Shown here piece after piece: positions 1 through 8,638 of a stretch of 64,000 nt of DNA (its first letter is position 1; every line of letters begins with the position of its first letter). A model generated the notes under the pieces. It was not told where the DNA came from and did no database searches. It saw nothing but the letters and a program-made list of their open reading frames with translations. The stretch is from assembly GCF_004792695.1 (NCBI RefSeq), contig NZ_SRXU01000007.1, positions 62,001 to 126,000 of the forward strand, read 5' to 3'. Made by a program: the position numbers and the translations under genes. This DNA comes from Sphingomonas naasensis. Lineage in GTDB: Bacteria > Pseudomonadota > Alphaproteobacteria > Sphingomonadales > Sphingomonadaceae.

Positions 1-93
1 GTGCCGCCGGTCGCGCCGGCGATCGCCAATGCGCTGCAGGCCGCCACCGGCGTGCGCTTCCGCCGCCTGCCGCTGCTTTCGGATATCGAATGA
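1..93 (+). CDS. 3' end of a molybdenum-hydroxylase large subunit (partial)
   Basis: Only the last 30 codons are in the window; the gene begins upstream. The tail reads PPVAPAIANALQAATG followed by an Arg-rich stretch and RRLPLL. This is how the molybdopterin-binding subunit of xanthine/aldehyde dehydrogenase or isoquinoline 1-oxidoreductase type proteins commonly ends. The family oxidises aldehydes or N-heterocycles at a Mo-pterin centre. The TGA stop overlaps the ATG of hemH (ATGA), so the two are probably co-transcribed. The family is inferred from a short tail only. Confidence 0.55.
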   Translation: MPPVAPAIANALQAATGVRFRRLPLLSDIE

Positions 94-1094
94 CCCCAGC
101 CGATCACCCTGCGATCCCGCCTGCCAAGGTGGGGGTGCTGCTCGTCAATCTCGGCACGCCCGACGCGCCCGATGCCGCCGCGGTGCGCCGTTACCTCGCC
201 GAGTTCCTGTCGGATCCGCGCGTGGTCGAGATCCCGCGGCTGGTGTGGAAACCGATCCTGCACGGCATCATCCTGCGCACCCGGCCGGCCAAATCGGCGC
301 ACGCCTATCACCAGGTCTGGCGCGAGGACGGGTCACCGCTCGCCGCGATCACCCGCGAACAGGCCGCGGCGCTGCAGGGCGCATTCGGGCCGGACGTCGT
401 TATCGATTATGCGATGCGCTATGGCCGGCCGGCGCTCGGCGAGCGGCTGCGTGCGCTCAAGGACGGCGGCTGCGAGCGTATCCTCGTCGCGCCGCTTTAT
501 CCGCAATATTGCGCAGCGACGACTGCGACCGCCAACGACGTCGCCTTTGCCGAACTGGCGCGGATGCGCTGGCAGCCGGCGCTGCGGACGCTGCCGCCTT
601 ATTTCGACGACCCCGCCTATATCGCGGCGCTCGCGACCTCGGTCGAGGCGTCGCTCGCCGCGCTCGATTTCGCGCCGCAGGCGGTGCTCGCCAGCTTTCA
701 CGGCATGCCCGAGCGCACGCTGCAGCTCGGCGATCCCTATCACTGCCATTGCCAAAAGACCGCGCGGCTGCTCGGCGAGGCGCTGGGGCGTGAACTGACG
801 GTGACCTTCCAGTCGCGCTTCGGCCGCGCAAAATGGCTCGAGCCGGCGACCGACACCGTGCTCGCGGGACTTCCCGCCAAGGGAATCACCCGCATCGCGA
901 TCGTCGCGCCGGGCTTTTCCGCCGATTGCCTCGAAACGCTCGAGGAACTGGCGATCCGCGGCCGCGACGCCTTTATCGCCGCTGGCGGCACCCATTTCGC
1001 CTATCTGCCCTGCCTCAATGCGAGCGATGCGGGGATCGCGATGCTTCGTAAGATATTGTGGCGGGAACTTGCGGGCTGGGCAGACGCTCCCTAG
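90..1094 (+). CDS. hemH: Ferrochelatase (haem synthase)
   Basis: 334 aa, the normal length for bacterial ferrochelatase. It inserts ferrous iron into protoporphyrin IX, the last step of protohaem synthesis, at the inner face of the membrane. The N-terminus has the family motif VLLVNLGTPDAP. The core has LYPQY and the substrate-site SFHGMPERT with the catalytic His, then TFQSRFGRAKWLEP and a PGFSADCLETLEE segment with the conserved metal-path Glu residues. The ATG overlaps the stop of the upstream gene, which suggests translational coupling. Identification is secure. Confidence 0.97.
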   Translation: MTPADHPAIPPAKVGVLLVNLGTPDAPDAAAVRRYLAEFLSDPRVVEIPRLVWKPILHGIILRTRPAKSAHAYHQVWREDGSPLAAITREQAAALQGAFGPDVVIDYAMRYGRPALGERLRALKDGGCERILVAPLYPQYCAATTATANDVAFAELARMRWQPALRTLPPYFDDPAYIAALATSVEASLAALDFAPQAVLASFHGMPERTLQLGDPYHCHCQKTARLLGEALGRELTVTFQSRFGRAKWLEPATDTVLAGLPAKGITRIAIVAPGFSADCLETLEELAIRGRDAFIAAGGTHFAYLPCLNASDAGIAMLRKILWRELAGWADAP

Positions 1095-1128
1095 CCTTAC
1101 GTAACGACAACGGAGAGGATGGCGACAA

Positions 1129-1851
1129 ATGGCACGCGTAGCGATCGTGACGGGTGGAACGCGCGGTATCGGCGAGGCGATCAGTCTCGCGCTCAAGGAC
1201 GCGGGCATGACGGTCGCCGCCAATTATGCCGGCAACGAAGAGAAGGCGAAGGCCTTCACCGAACGGACCGGCATCAAGGCCTATAAATGGGACGTCGGCG
1301 ATTTCGATGCCTGCGCCGCCGGCGTCGCGCAAGTCGAGGCCGAGCTCGGGCCGGTCGATGTGGTGGTCAACAATGCCGGCGTCACCCGTGACGGGACGAT
1401 CCTCAAGATGAGCCGGGAGATGTGGGAGGACGTGATCCGCATCAATCTCGGCGGCTGCTTCAACATGGCGCACGCCACCTTCCCCGGCATGCGCAGCCGC
1501 AAATGGGGCCGCATCGTCAATATCGGCTCGATCAACGGCCAGGCCGGTCAGTACGGCCAGGTCAACTACGCCGCGGCCAAATCGGGCATCCACGGCTTCA
1601 CCAAGGCGCTGGCGCAGGAAGGCGCGCGCGCCGGGGTGACGGTCAATGCGATCGCGCCGGGCTATATCGACACCGACATGGTCGCCGCGGTGCCGGCGGA
1701 CGTGCTCGAGAAGATCGTCGCGAAGATCCCGGTCGGCCGCCTCGGCCAGGCGAGCGAGATCGCGCGCGGCGTGGCGTTCCTGTGCTCGGATGAAGCGGGC
1801 TTCGTCACCGGGTCGACGCTGTCGATCAACGGCGGGCAGCACATGTACTGA
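1129..1851 (+). CDS. phbB: Acetoacetyl-CoA reductase (NADPH), SDR family
   Basis: 240 aa short-chain dehydrogenase. It reduces acetoacetyl-CoA to (R)-3-hydroxybutyryl-CoA for polyhydroxybutyrate synthesis in the cytoplasm. Visible are the Rossmann motif TGGTRGIG (residues 8-15), NNAG, the catalytic Ser/Tyr/Lys set (SING then YAAAKSG) and the C-terminal INGGQHMY typical of PhaB/PhbB rather than FabG. No thiolase or synthase lies next to it. A hairpin terminator follows directly. The alternative is a FabG-type 3-oxoacyl reductase, but the tail and the GQYGQVNY segment favour PhbB. Confidence 0.88.
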   Translation: MARVAIVTGGTRGIGEAISLALKDAGMTVAANYAGNEEKAKAFTERTGIKAYKWDVGDFDACAAGVAQVEAELGPVDVVVNNAGVTRDGTILKMSREMWEDVIRINLGGCFNMAHATFPGMRSRKWGRIVNIGSINGQAGQYGQVNYAAAKSGIHGFTKALAQEGARAGVTVNAIAPGYIDTDMVAAVPADVLEKIVAKIPVGRLGQASEIARGVAFLCSDEAGFVTGSTLSINGGQHMY

Positions 1852-1859
1852 ACGAAAAC

Positions 1860-1885
1860 GGGCCGGCCCCTTTCGGAGCCGGCCC
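1860..1885 (+). terminator. Hairpin terminator after phbB
   Basis: GGGCCGGC pairs with GCCGGCCC around a short CCCTTTCGGA loop, starting 8 bases after the phbB stop. There is no strong T-run, so termination may be partial. Confidence 0.6.
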
Positions 1886-2009
1886 TGGTCCTCAGATACG
1901 CAACGCGAGGACGTCGATACGCAAACTGTGAGCGCCGTTGTAGCGGCGTTGCCTTTGCGCTTCCTGAACGCGTCGGTTATCTGAGGTTCATCTTCGCGAA
2001 CGAGCCGCT

Positions 2010-3035
2010 ATGACCGCGGCGATGCGTTTCGCGATGCCGTTTTCCGTCCTGCTGATGTTGACCCCCACCGCCTCGGGAATCGAGCCGCGGGGCGTGCTCG
2101 GCGAGCGCGCGGAGATGCGGGCCACGCCGGTGACGCTCGACGCCACCGATCCCGCGCGGCGCCAGGTTGGCGCGCTCACCTGGCTCGGCGGAGTCGCGCT
2201 GACGAGCAGCGACCCCGCCTTCGGTGGCTTCTCGGCGATGCGCGTGATCGGCGATCGCTTCACGCTGCTCAGCGATGGCGGCAACATCGTCGAGTTCCGC
2301 ATGGGCGCGGACCTGCGCCCGCACGATCTGCGCTTCGCCGATCTTCCGGGCCCGGGCACCGGCGCGATCAAGCGCCACCGCGATTCGGAATCGCTGGCCT
2401 GGGATCCCGTCACCGGGCGCGCCTGGGTGGGCTTCGAGAACCGCAATGCGATCTGGCGCTATGATGCCGGCCTCGCCCGCGCCGAGCGCCGCATTCAGCC
2501 CGCAGCGATGGCCGATTGGTCGATCGCCGGCGGTGCCGAGGCGATGGTGCGGCTGCGCGACGGCCAGTTCATCGTGTTCAGCGAGACCGCGCGCCCCAAG
2601 GGGCAGCCAGCGGCGCGGATCGTGCTGCGCTTCGCCGGCGATCCGACCGAGACCAGGCTAGCGCCCGCCGCTTTCGCCTATGTGCCGCCTGCCGGCTACG
2701 ACCCGACCGATGCCGCCGAGCTTCCCGACGGCCGGCTGCTGGTGCTCAATCGCCGGCTGTCGCTGCCGGGGCTGTTCACCGCGAGGCTCTGCGTGATCGA
2801 CGTGCGCGGGATCCCGGACGGCGGGAGCGTGCGCTGCGCCGAGCTCGCCAGCTTCGAGCGCCCGCTGCTGCACGATAATTTCGAGGCGCTGGCGGTCACC
2901 CGCGAAGGCGCGGACACGATCGTGTGGATCGCGTCGGACGACAATGGCGAGTTCTGGGAGCAGTCGCTGCTGCTCAAATTCCGGCTGGACGCCGGGCAAG
3001 CGAAAAGCCCGCCCCCCGCGAAGGGAACGGGCTGA
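2010..3035 (+). CDS. Secreted esterase-like activity of phytase (PF13449-type) protein
   Basis: 341 aa. The N-terminus is hydrophobic (signal-like, MRFAMPFSVLLMLTPTASG). The body reads as a beta-propeller of the 'esterase-like activity of phytase' family: LTWLGGVALTS, FGGFSAMRV, SDGG, DSESLAWDP, GFENRNAIWRYD, and near the end HDNFEALAV. The family is assumed to act on phosphate esters outside the cytoplasm; the substrate is unknown. The start is uncertain (ATG at 2010 or 2022; no clear Shine-Dalgarno). Its last 10 codons contain the terminator hairpin of the convergent rpmB gene. Confidence 0.8.
   Translation: MTAAMRFAMPFSVLLMLTPTASGIEPRGVLGERAEMRATPVTLDATDPARRQVGALTWLGGVALTSSDPAFGGFSAMRVIGDRFTLLSDGGNIVEFRMGADLRPHDLRFADLPGPGTGAIKRHRDSESLAWDPVTGRAWVGFENRNAIWRYDAGLARAERRIQPAAMADWSIAGGAEAMVRLRDGQFIVFSETARPKGQPAARIVLRFAGDPTETRLAPAAFAYVPPAGYDPTDAAELPDGRLLVLNRRLSLPGLFTARLCVIDVRGIPDGGSVRCAELASFERPLLHDNFEALAVTREGADTIVWIASDDNGEFWEQSLLLKFRLDAGQAKSPPPAKGTG
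3003..3033 (-). terminator. rpmB terminator embedded in the 3' end of the convergent gene
   Basis: On the minus strand AGCCCG (3033-3028) pairs with CGGGCT (3011-3006) and is followed by a TTTT run (3006-3003). This is a standard intrinsic terminator 24 bases past the rpmB stop. It lies inside the coding sequence of the plus-strand gene that ends at 3035. Confidence 0.72.
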
Positions 3036-3056
3036 CGCTGGTCTGCCGGCGGGCTG

Positions 3057-3353
3057 TTAGGCCGCGGTCTTCTCGGCAGAGGCCTTGCGCACTTCGCGCT
3101 TCAGGCGCCGGGCGCGCAGCGACAGATCGTCGTCGCTGGCCTTGAGCAGCCAATTGTCGAGGCCGCCATTGTGCTCGACCGAACGCAGGCCGTGCGTCGA
3201 GACGCGCAGGCGCACGCTGCGGCCCAGCGAGTCCGAGATCAGCGTGACGTTCTGCAGGTTCGGCAGGAACGTGCGCTTGGTCTTGTTGTTGGCGTGGGAA
3301 ACATTGTGACCCACCTGCCGGCCCTTGCCGGTCAGCTCGCAAATGCGCGACAT
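3057..3353 (-). CDS. rpmB: 50S ribosomal protein L28
   Basis: 98 aa, normal for alphaproteobacterial L28. It starts [20 protein letters not shown] and continues [15 protein letters not shown] with the expected basic composition. It is part of the large ribosomal subunit. The ATG at 3353 is preceded by AGGA; a longer in-frame reading from 3440 lacks family similarity and was not used. The gene is monocistronic and divergent from the gene at 3515. Confidence 0.97.
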   Translation of the reverse strand: MSRICELTGKGRQVGHNVSHANNKTKRTFLPNLQNVTLISDSLGRSVRLRVSTHGLRSVEHNGGLDNWLLKASDDDLSLRARRLKREVRKASAEKTAA

Positions 3354-3514
3354 CGCTTTAATCCTGGTTTCTTGGCATAAGCCGGAAAGGCCGCGCCGAT
3401 AGCGGGAATGGCGGGGTGCGTCAACCGATTCGCCGATCAATCACCCGCGGCACGCAACCCGGATGACGGTTTCTGCGTTATTACGCAAACGATTCGACTC
3501 CGGAGACAAAGGCA

Positions 3515-3808
3515 ATGCGTGCAATCCTCGTGCTGATCGGAATCATTGCGTTGGGCGTCGTCGCGGCGATGGCGACGGGGATGCTGCGGATCAACCAGCA
3601 ACAGGGCGCGAGCCTGCCGACGGTCACCTTGCAGAGCGAAGGCGGCCAGCTCCCCAAATACAGCGCCGAGACGGGCAGCGTCGGGATCGGCAACACCGCC
3701 AAGTCGGTCGAGGTGCCGACGGTGGAGATGAAGAACGCCACCGTGGTCTTGCCGACGATCGAGGTGAAGCAGGCTCCGGGCGCGTCGCCCACGCCTGCCG
3801 CCAAATAA
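3515..3808 (+). CDS. Small membrane-anchored protein of unknown function
   Basis: 97 aa. One N-terminal hydrophobic helix (ILVLIGIIALGVVAAMATG) is followed by a polar, Thr/Val-rich stretch that probably faces the periplasm and a Pro/Ala-rich tail ending in PTPAAK. A good Shine-Dalgarno (GGAG, 12 bases upstream) supports the ATG. Its TAA stop shares one base with the next start, so the two small membrane proteins are translationally linked. I do not recognise a named family. Confidence 0.75.
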   Translation: MRAILVLIGIIALGVVAAMATGMLRINQQQGASLPTVTLQSEGGQLPKYSAETGSVGIGNTAKSVEVPTVEMKNATVVLPTIEVKQAPGASPTPAAK

Positions 3809-3993
3809 TGCACGCCGGGCGCATCGTCGCCGCGGTGCTGCTGCCGCCGCTCGGCGTCTATCTGGCGCGCGGCGCGGGCCGCGACTTCCTGATCGCGTGC
3901 GGGCTGACGCTGCTGTGCTTTCTGCCCGGCGTGGCGTTCGCGCTGTGGACCGTGCTGCAGCGCGAATCGCCGCCGGCCGCCGCACCCGCCTGA
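3808..3993 (+). CDS. YqaE/Pmp3-type small hydrophobic membrane protein
   Basis: 61 aa with two hydrophobic helices. The signature LLPPLGVYLARG at residues 11-22 resembles the conserved P-P-x-G-V segment of the YqaE/Pmp3 (UPF0057) family, followed by FLIACGLTLLCFLPG. Such proteins sit in the inner membrane and have been linked to membrane potential and stress; the role here is inferred from family only. The ATG overlaps the previous stop by one base. Confidence 0.75.
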   Translation: MHAGRIVAAVLLPPLGVYLARGAGRDFLIACGLTLLCFLPGVAFALWTVLQRESPPAAAPA

Positions 3994-4032
3994 CGGGTGA
4001 CGCCGCCGGGGCGAGCCGCTAAGCGGTTCGCG

Positions 4033-4485
4033 ATGTTTCCCCTTCCGCCTCCGATGCGCGCGGCGCTCGATGCGGCCGGCGCCGCCGCCGCTGTGGGCGA
4101 GGTGCCGGTCGGCGCCGCTGTCGTGCGCGATGGCGCGATCGTCGCGGTCGCCGCCAATGCGCCGCGCACGCTCCACGATCCCACCGCGCATGCCGAGATG
4201 CTCGCGATCCGCGAGGCCGCCCGGATCCTCGGCCGCGAACGCCTCGAGGATTGCGATCTCTGGGTGACGCTCGAGCCCTGCGCGATGTGCGCCGGCGCGA
4301 TCGCCCATGCCCGCATCGCGCGGCTCTATTACGGCGCCGGCGATCCCAAGGGCGGGGCGGTCGAGCACGGCCCGCGCTTCTTCGCCCAGCCGACCTGCCA
4401 TCATCGCCCGGAGATCTATGCCGGCATCGGTGAAGCCGAGGCAGGAACGCTGCTCCGCGACTTTTTCCGCGAGCGGCGCGGCTGA
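4033..4485 (+). CDS. tadA: tRNA-specific adenosine deaminase
   Basis: 150 aa. It converts A34 to inosine in the anticodon of tRNA-Arg(ACG). Zinc and catalytic residues are in place: HAE (H53, E55) and PCAMC (C83, C86), with the surrounding LEPCAMCAGAIAHARI. The reading frame is open back to a GTG at 3997, but the extra residues are not family-like, so the ATG at 4033 is preferred. The gene follows the YqaE-like gene closely. Confidence 0.94.
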   Translation: MFPLPPPMRAALDAAGAAAAVGEVPVGAAVVRDGAIVAVAANAPRTLHDPTAHAEMLAIREAARILGRERLEDCDLWVTLEPCAMCAGAIAHARIARLYYGAGDPKGGAVEHGPRFFAQPTCHHRPEIYAGIGEAEAGTLLRDFFRERRG

Positions 4486-4591
4486 GACGGTTGCCACGGC
4501 CGTGATTGCGGCGGGTTTTCCTGTCTGTTGAGGCGTTTGCGAACAGGCGGTTGTGAAGCGCCGCTGAGTGCGGATATGGAGGGGGCGCATC

Positions 4592-5887
4592 ATGCCCGCA
4601 CCCTTTCCCTGGATCGACGTCGCGATCATCCTCGTGCTGATCGCCGTGAATGGCCTCTTCTCGATGTCCGAGCTGGCGATCGTATCGGCGCGCACGGCGC
4701 GGCTCGAGGCGATGGCGCGGACCAATCGCGGCGCCGCGACGGCGATTCGGCTCGCTGCCGATCCCGGCAAGTTCCTCTCGACCGTGCAGATCGGCATCAC
4801 GCTGATCGGCATCGTCGCCGGCGCCTATTCGGGCGCCAGCCTCGGCACCCCTGTGGCCGAGCGGCTGCAGGGGCTCGGGCTCGCCGCGGAGACGGCGCAC
4901 ACCGCCGGCATCGCGCTGGTGATCGCGCTCACCACCTATGCCTCGTTGGTCGTCGGCGAGCTGGTCCCCAAGCAGTTCGCGCTGCGCTCGCCCGAGCCGA
5001 TCGCCGCGGCGATGGCGATCCCGATGTTCTGGCTCAGCAAGGCGACCGCGCCGGTGGTGTGGTTGCTCGACAAATCGAGCGCGCTGATCTTCCGGCTGAT
5101 CGGGCTCAACCGCGAATCGGAGAATCGCGTCACCGCCGAGGAGCTGCACCTGATCGTCGCCGAGGCTTCCAAATCGGGAGTGATCGAGGAGCATGAGCGC
5201 TCGATCATCTCGGGCGTGGTCCGGCTCGCCGATCGGCCGGTGCGCGAAGTCATGACGCCACGCACCGATGTCGACTGGCTCGATGTCGATCTCGACGCTG
5301 CCGGCATCCGCGAGGCGCTGCTCGCGACGCCGCACACCCGCCTGCCGGTGGCCGAGGGATCGGTCGATTCGGTGATCGGCGTCGTCCAGGCGCGCGATAT
5401 CGCCGCGGCCTTGTTCCGCGGCGAGCCGCTCGAGCTGCGCCGGCTGATGCGTTCCGCCCCCGTGCTGCCCGATCAGGTCGATGCGATGGACGCGCTCGGG
5501 GCGCTCCGCCGTGCCGAAGTGCCGATGGGGCTGGTCCATGACGAATATGGCCATTTCGAAGGGATCGTGACCCCGGCCAATCTGCTCGCCGCGATCGCCG
5601 GCGATTTCGCTTCGGACGCCGAGCCAGGCGATTCGCCCAGCCTCGTGTTGCGCGAGGACGGCTCGCTGCTCGTCTCGGGCCAGATGCCCGCCGACGCGCT
5701 CGCCGAGCGGCTCGGCATCGATCTGCCCGAGGACCGCGACTATGCGACCGTCGCGGGGCTCGCGCTCGCGGTGCTCAAGCATCTTCCCGAGGAAGGCGAG
5801 ATCTTCACCGAACAGGGCTGGCGCTTCGAGATCGTCGACATGGACGGCCGCAAGATCGACAAGCTGCTGGTGCGGCAGGAGGCCTGA
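4592..5887 (+). CDS. CNNM/CorC-HlyC family transporter-like membrane protein
   Basis: 431 aa. An N-terminal CNNM (DUF21) domain with about four hydrophobic segments (IILVLIAVNGLFSMSEL at the start, then TLIGIVAGAYSG and beyond) is followed by paired CBS domains (REVMTPRTDVDWLDV onward) and a C-terminal CorC_HlyC domain ending near LLVRQEA. The family is linked to Mg2+/Co2+ efflux and is often labelled hemolysin. The Shine-Dalgarno GGAGGGGG at 4578-4585 selects ATG 4592 over the upstream GTG at 4568. Confidence 0.92.
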   Translation: MPAPFPWIDVAIILVLIAVNGLFSMSELAIVSARTARLEAMARTNRGAATAIRLAADPGKFLSTVQIGITLIGIVAGAYSGASLGTPVAERLQGLGLAAETAHTAGIALVIALTTYASLVVGELVPKQFALRSPEPIAAAMAIPMFWLSKATAPVVWLLDKSSALIFRLIGLNRESENRVTAEELHLIVAEASKSGVIEEHERSIISGVVRLADRPVREVMTPRTDVDWLDVDLDAAGIREALLATPHTRLPVAEGSVDSVIGVVQARDIAAALFRGEPLELRRLMRSAPVLPDQVDAMDALGALRRAEVPMGLVHDEYGHFEGIVTPANLLAAIAGDFASDAEPGDSPSLVLREDGSLLVSGQMPADALAERLGIDLPEDRDYATVAGLALAVLKHLPEEGEIFTEQGWRFEIVDMDGRKIDKLLVRQEA

Positions 5888-5894
5888 GGCTCCG

Positions 5895-5927
5895 CCAAAT
5901 CCTCCCGCTGCGCGCGGGAGGATTTGG
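5895..5927. terminator. Bidirectional hairpin between convergent genes
   Basis: CCAAATCCTCCCG (5895-5907) pairs perfectly with CGGGAGGATTTGG (5915-5927) around a 7-base loop. It sits between the convergent stops at 5887 and 5931. Its core (TCCTCCC/GGGAGGA) is shared with the larger palindromic repeats at 12.1, 16.6 and 37.2 kb, so it may be a solo copy of that family now serving as a terminator. Confidence 0.65.
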
Positions 5928-5930
5928 AGG

Positions 5931-6614
5931 CTAGAGTTTCCCGAACACCGCCTCGTAACCCGCCTGATCGCCGCGGGCGAGGAAACCCGCCTGCTCGATC
6001 CAGCGGTCGCGCTGCATCCGCCCCTGGAACGTGCCGAGCTGGGCGTCGAGCGCCTCCGCCTCGGCGGGCGAGAGCGCGGCGATCTGGGCGAAGCTGGTGA
6101 CGCCGAGCGCGTTGAGCTTTTCGGCGAGCTTGGGGCCGACCCCCTTCATCCTGGTGAGTTGGTCCTCGCCTGCGGCTGCGGGCGCGGGCCCGGATGCGGC
6201 GAGCGAGGCCGGCGCGGCATCGAGCGGCGCTGCGGCGGCGATCGGCTCGTCGGCCAGCGGCGCAGGCTCCGCTTCGGGTTCGGGCTCGGGTGCGGCGGGC
6301 GGCGCCATCACCGGGACATCGGCGATCGGCGGCGGCGCGACGGGCGGAGCCGGGGCGACTGGCGGCGGGGTGGGCGCGACCGGCGGCGGTGCGCTCTCGA
6401 CGACGCGCTGCTCGGGCGCGGTGCCATGGGCGAGCTCGCCGCGCTCGTCGAGCGCCTCGCGGGCCTGCTGGCGGCGCTTCGCCAGCCGGGTGCCCCAGGC
6501 GAGGATGAACAGCGCGAACAGGATGCCGAGGCCGATCAGCACGAAGGAGGCCGTCAGCCATACCGGGCCGCCATCGATGATCGGCCCTCCGGTTTGCCAA
6601 GCCGTGTCGTTCAT
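5931..6614 (-). CDS. Membrane-anchored protein with helix-hairpin-helix domain
   Basis: 227 aa. One N-terminal membrane helix (about residues 18-42), a short basic segment (AKRRQQAR), a roughly 90-residue Pro/Ala/Glu-rich linker, then a C-terminal HhH-type fold: LTRMKGVGPKLAEKLNALGV and SFAQIAAL. This C-terminal module resembles the 'predicted flap endonuclease-1-like 5' DNA nuclease' annotation, but no catalytic acidic set is visible; DNA or protein binding is the safer reading. GGAGG at about 6623 selects ATG 6614 over 6635. Confidence 0.8.
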   Translation of the reverse strand: MNDTAWQTGGPIIDGGPVWLTASFVLIGLGILFALFILAWGTRLAKRRQQAREALDERGELAHGTAPEQRVVESAPPPVAPTPPPVAPAPPVAPPPIADVPVMAPPAAPEPEPEAEPAPLADEPIAAAAPLDAAPASLAASGPAPAAAGEDQLTRMKGVGPKLAEKLNALGVTSFAQIAALSPAEAEALDAQLGTFQGRMQRDRWIEQAGFLARGDQAGYEAVFGKL

Positions 6615-6690
6615 ATCGCTACCCTCCGACGCCATGCAGTCACGCGCATGGGATATTGCATAGCGCCGGATTCGGCACCGTCCAGCGCGG

Positions 6691-8463
6691 TCAGTCGCTC
6701 GACGGCCGGCTTGCCCGCCCCGCGTCGGCGAGCCGCACCAGCTTGGCGAACTCGCTCCGCCAGTAATTGTCGGAGCTCCCCGCCAGCGCGGCGATTTCGG
6801 AATAGCCGAAGCCGTTCAGATATTTGTCGCCGCGCAGCCGCTGGCCGAACGCCGCCACCGCGGTGACGAACGCCATGTCGCCGCGCGGCAGTTCTGCGCT
6901 GCGGACGAGCGCGGCGGGAACGGCGCGCTCGATCAGCTTCGATCCGTCCTGACCCGGCAGCTTGTAGCGCAGCTTGACAAAGGCGAGCTCGTTGCCGGTC
7001 GCGGGCGCCCCGGCCGGCCGGTTGCCTTCGTAGCGCCGCTCGGGCAGCCAGCCGCGCGCCCCGGCGGGGACCAGCTCGTAGAGCGCGGTCACCTGATGCC
7101 CCGCGCCGATATCGCCGGCATCGACGGCGTCATTGGCGAAATCCTCCTCGGCGAGCGCGCGGTTCTCATAGCCGATCAGGCGATATTCGCTGACCTGTGC
7201 CGGATTGAACTCGACCTGGACCTTGACGTCCTTCGCGATCGTGAACAGCGTCGCGCCGAGCTCGTCGTCGAGCACTTTCTGCGCTTCCATCGCGCTGTCG
7301 ATATAGGCGTAGTTGCCGTTGCCGACATCGGCGATGCGCTCCATCATCGCTTCGTTGTAATTGCCCGTGCCGAAGCCGAGCGTGGTCAGTGTGATGCCGT
7401 CGTCGCGGTTCTTTTTGACGAGATCCTCGAGCACCTTGTTGTCGCTGATTCCGACGTTGAAGTCGCCGTCGGTGGCGAGGAAGATGCGGTTGATCCCGTC
7501 CTTCAGATAATGGGCGCGCGCCACCGAATAAGCGAGCTTGATGCCGTCGCCGCCAGCGGTCGAGCCGCCCGCGTTGAGGCATTCGAGCGCCGCCTTCACA
7601 TATTCCTTCCTGTGCGTCGGCTCGAGCACCACGCCGGCCGCGCCGGCATAGACCACGATCGAAACGCGATCCTTCGCGGTCAGCCGCTCGGCGAGCATCG
7701 TCAGCGCGCGCTTGACCAGCGGCAGCTTGTCCTCGCTCGACATCGATCCCGAGACGTCGACGAGGAAGACGAGGTTGGCGGGCGGTCGCCCCTTCGCCGC
7801 CACGTCATAGCCGCGCAGGCCGATGCGGAGCAGGCGCGTATCGGGATTCCACGGCGTCTTCGCCACGTCGGTGGTGACGCTGAACGGCGCCTCGCGCGAG
7901 TCCGGGCGCGGGTAATCATAGCGGAAATAGTTGATCATCTCCTCGGTGCGGACCGCTGCGGTCGGCACGTCCTGCCCCTGCGTCAGGAAGCGGCGGACAT
8001 TGGCATAGGCGCCGGTGTCGACATCGACCGAGAAGGTCGAGACCGGGTTGGCCAGCACCTGCTGGATCGCGGCGACTTCCCTGCCTTCGTAGCGTTCGGT
8101 GTTGCCGGGCGTGCCAAAGGGAGCAGCGGTCACCGATACGCCGGGGATGCGCTGCAGTGACTCGGCCACGGCCTTCATCTCCGTCGATCGTGGTGGAGCG
8201 CTCGGCGCCGGCACAGGCTCGGGCGGGGGCGGTGGCGCCATCACCGGCGGTGGCGGCGCGGGCGGCGGCATGGGGGCGGGGGGCGGTGCATAGGCCATAT
8301 GGCCGTTGCGGTAGCCGGCGGGCCCCGTCTCGCCGCGCACGCAGCGCACCGGCGAGTGTCTGTCTTGCGCTGCACCGATGACAGGGTGCGCGGGCAGCGG
8401 TTGCGGGGCGGCGGAGGTGAGCAGGACGGCGGAACAACCGAGCAGCAACGCGAAACGCGACAT
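6691..8463 (-). CDS. YfbK-like von Willebrand factor type A protein
   Basis: 590 aa. Signal peptide, then a very Pro-rich segment (about residues 59-92), a YfbK N-terminal domain, a VWA domain starting near residue 230 with an intact MIDAS motif DVSGSMSS (D236), and a DUF3520-type C-terminus. The MIDAS binds a divalent metal and mediates protein-protein contacts, probably in the periplasm or at the outer membrane. The client is unknown. The gene is monocistronic on the minus strand; the upstream 170 bases carry the terminator of the permease gene. Confidence 0.88.
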   Translation of the reverse strand: MSRFALLLGCSAVLLTSAAPQPLPAHPVIGAAQDRHSPVRCVRGETGPAGYRNGHMAYAPPPAPMPPPAPPPPVMAPPPPPEPVPAPSAPPRSTEMKAVAESLQRIPGVSVTAAPFGTPGNTERYEGREVAAIQQVLANPVSTFSVDVDTGAYANVRRFLTQGQDVPTAAVRTEEMINYFRYDYPRPDSREAPFSVTTDVAKTPWNPDTRLLRIGLRGYDVAAKGRPPANLVFLVDVSGSMSSEDKLPLVKRALTMLAERLTAKDRVSIVVYAGAAGVVLEPTHRKEYVKAALECLNAGGSTAGGDGIKLAYSVARAHYLKDGINRIFLATDGDFNVGISDNKVLEDLVKKNRDDGITLTTLGFGTGNYNEAMMERIADVGNGNYAYIDSAMEAQKVLDDELGATLFTIAKDVKVQVEFNPAQVSEYRLIGYENRALAEEDFANDAVDAGDIGAGHQVTALYELVPAGARGWLPERRYEGNRPAGAPATGNELAFVKLRYKLPGQDGSKLIERAVPAALVRSAELPRGDMAFVTAVAAFGQRLRGDKYLNGFGYSEIAALAGSSDNYWRSEFAKLVRLADAGRASRPSSD

Positions 8464-8584
8464 GTGATTCTCCCCCTATGGTTGTCGGCCGCTGGCGGGC
8501 CGTTCGACGCTTGTCGTTCCCGCGCGATGACCCGCGGATGAATGATATTCTATAACATGACCCCGTCGGCGGAGGCGGGCAAGC

Positions 8585-8612
8585 AAAAGGCCGGAGGATC
8601 GCTCCCCCGGCC
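8585..8612 (-). terminator. Intrinsic terminator of the amino-acid permease gene
   Basis: On the minus strand GGCCGG pairs with CCGGCC (8612-8607 with 8594-8589) and runs into TTTT (8588-8585). It lies 27 bases after the permease stop. Confidence 0.78.
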
Positions 8613-8638
8613 CCTGCCATTGTCTGTAGCCGCTGGCC

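Noticed and set aside
4019..5782. 587-aa open frame on the minus strand
   Set aside because: Antisense to tadA and the CNNM/CorC gene; no recognisable domain.
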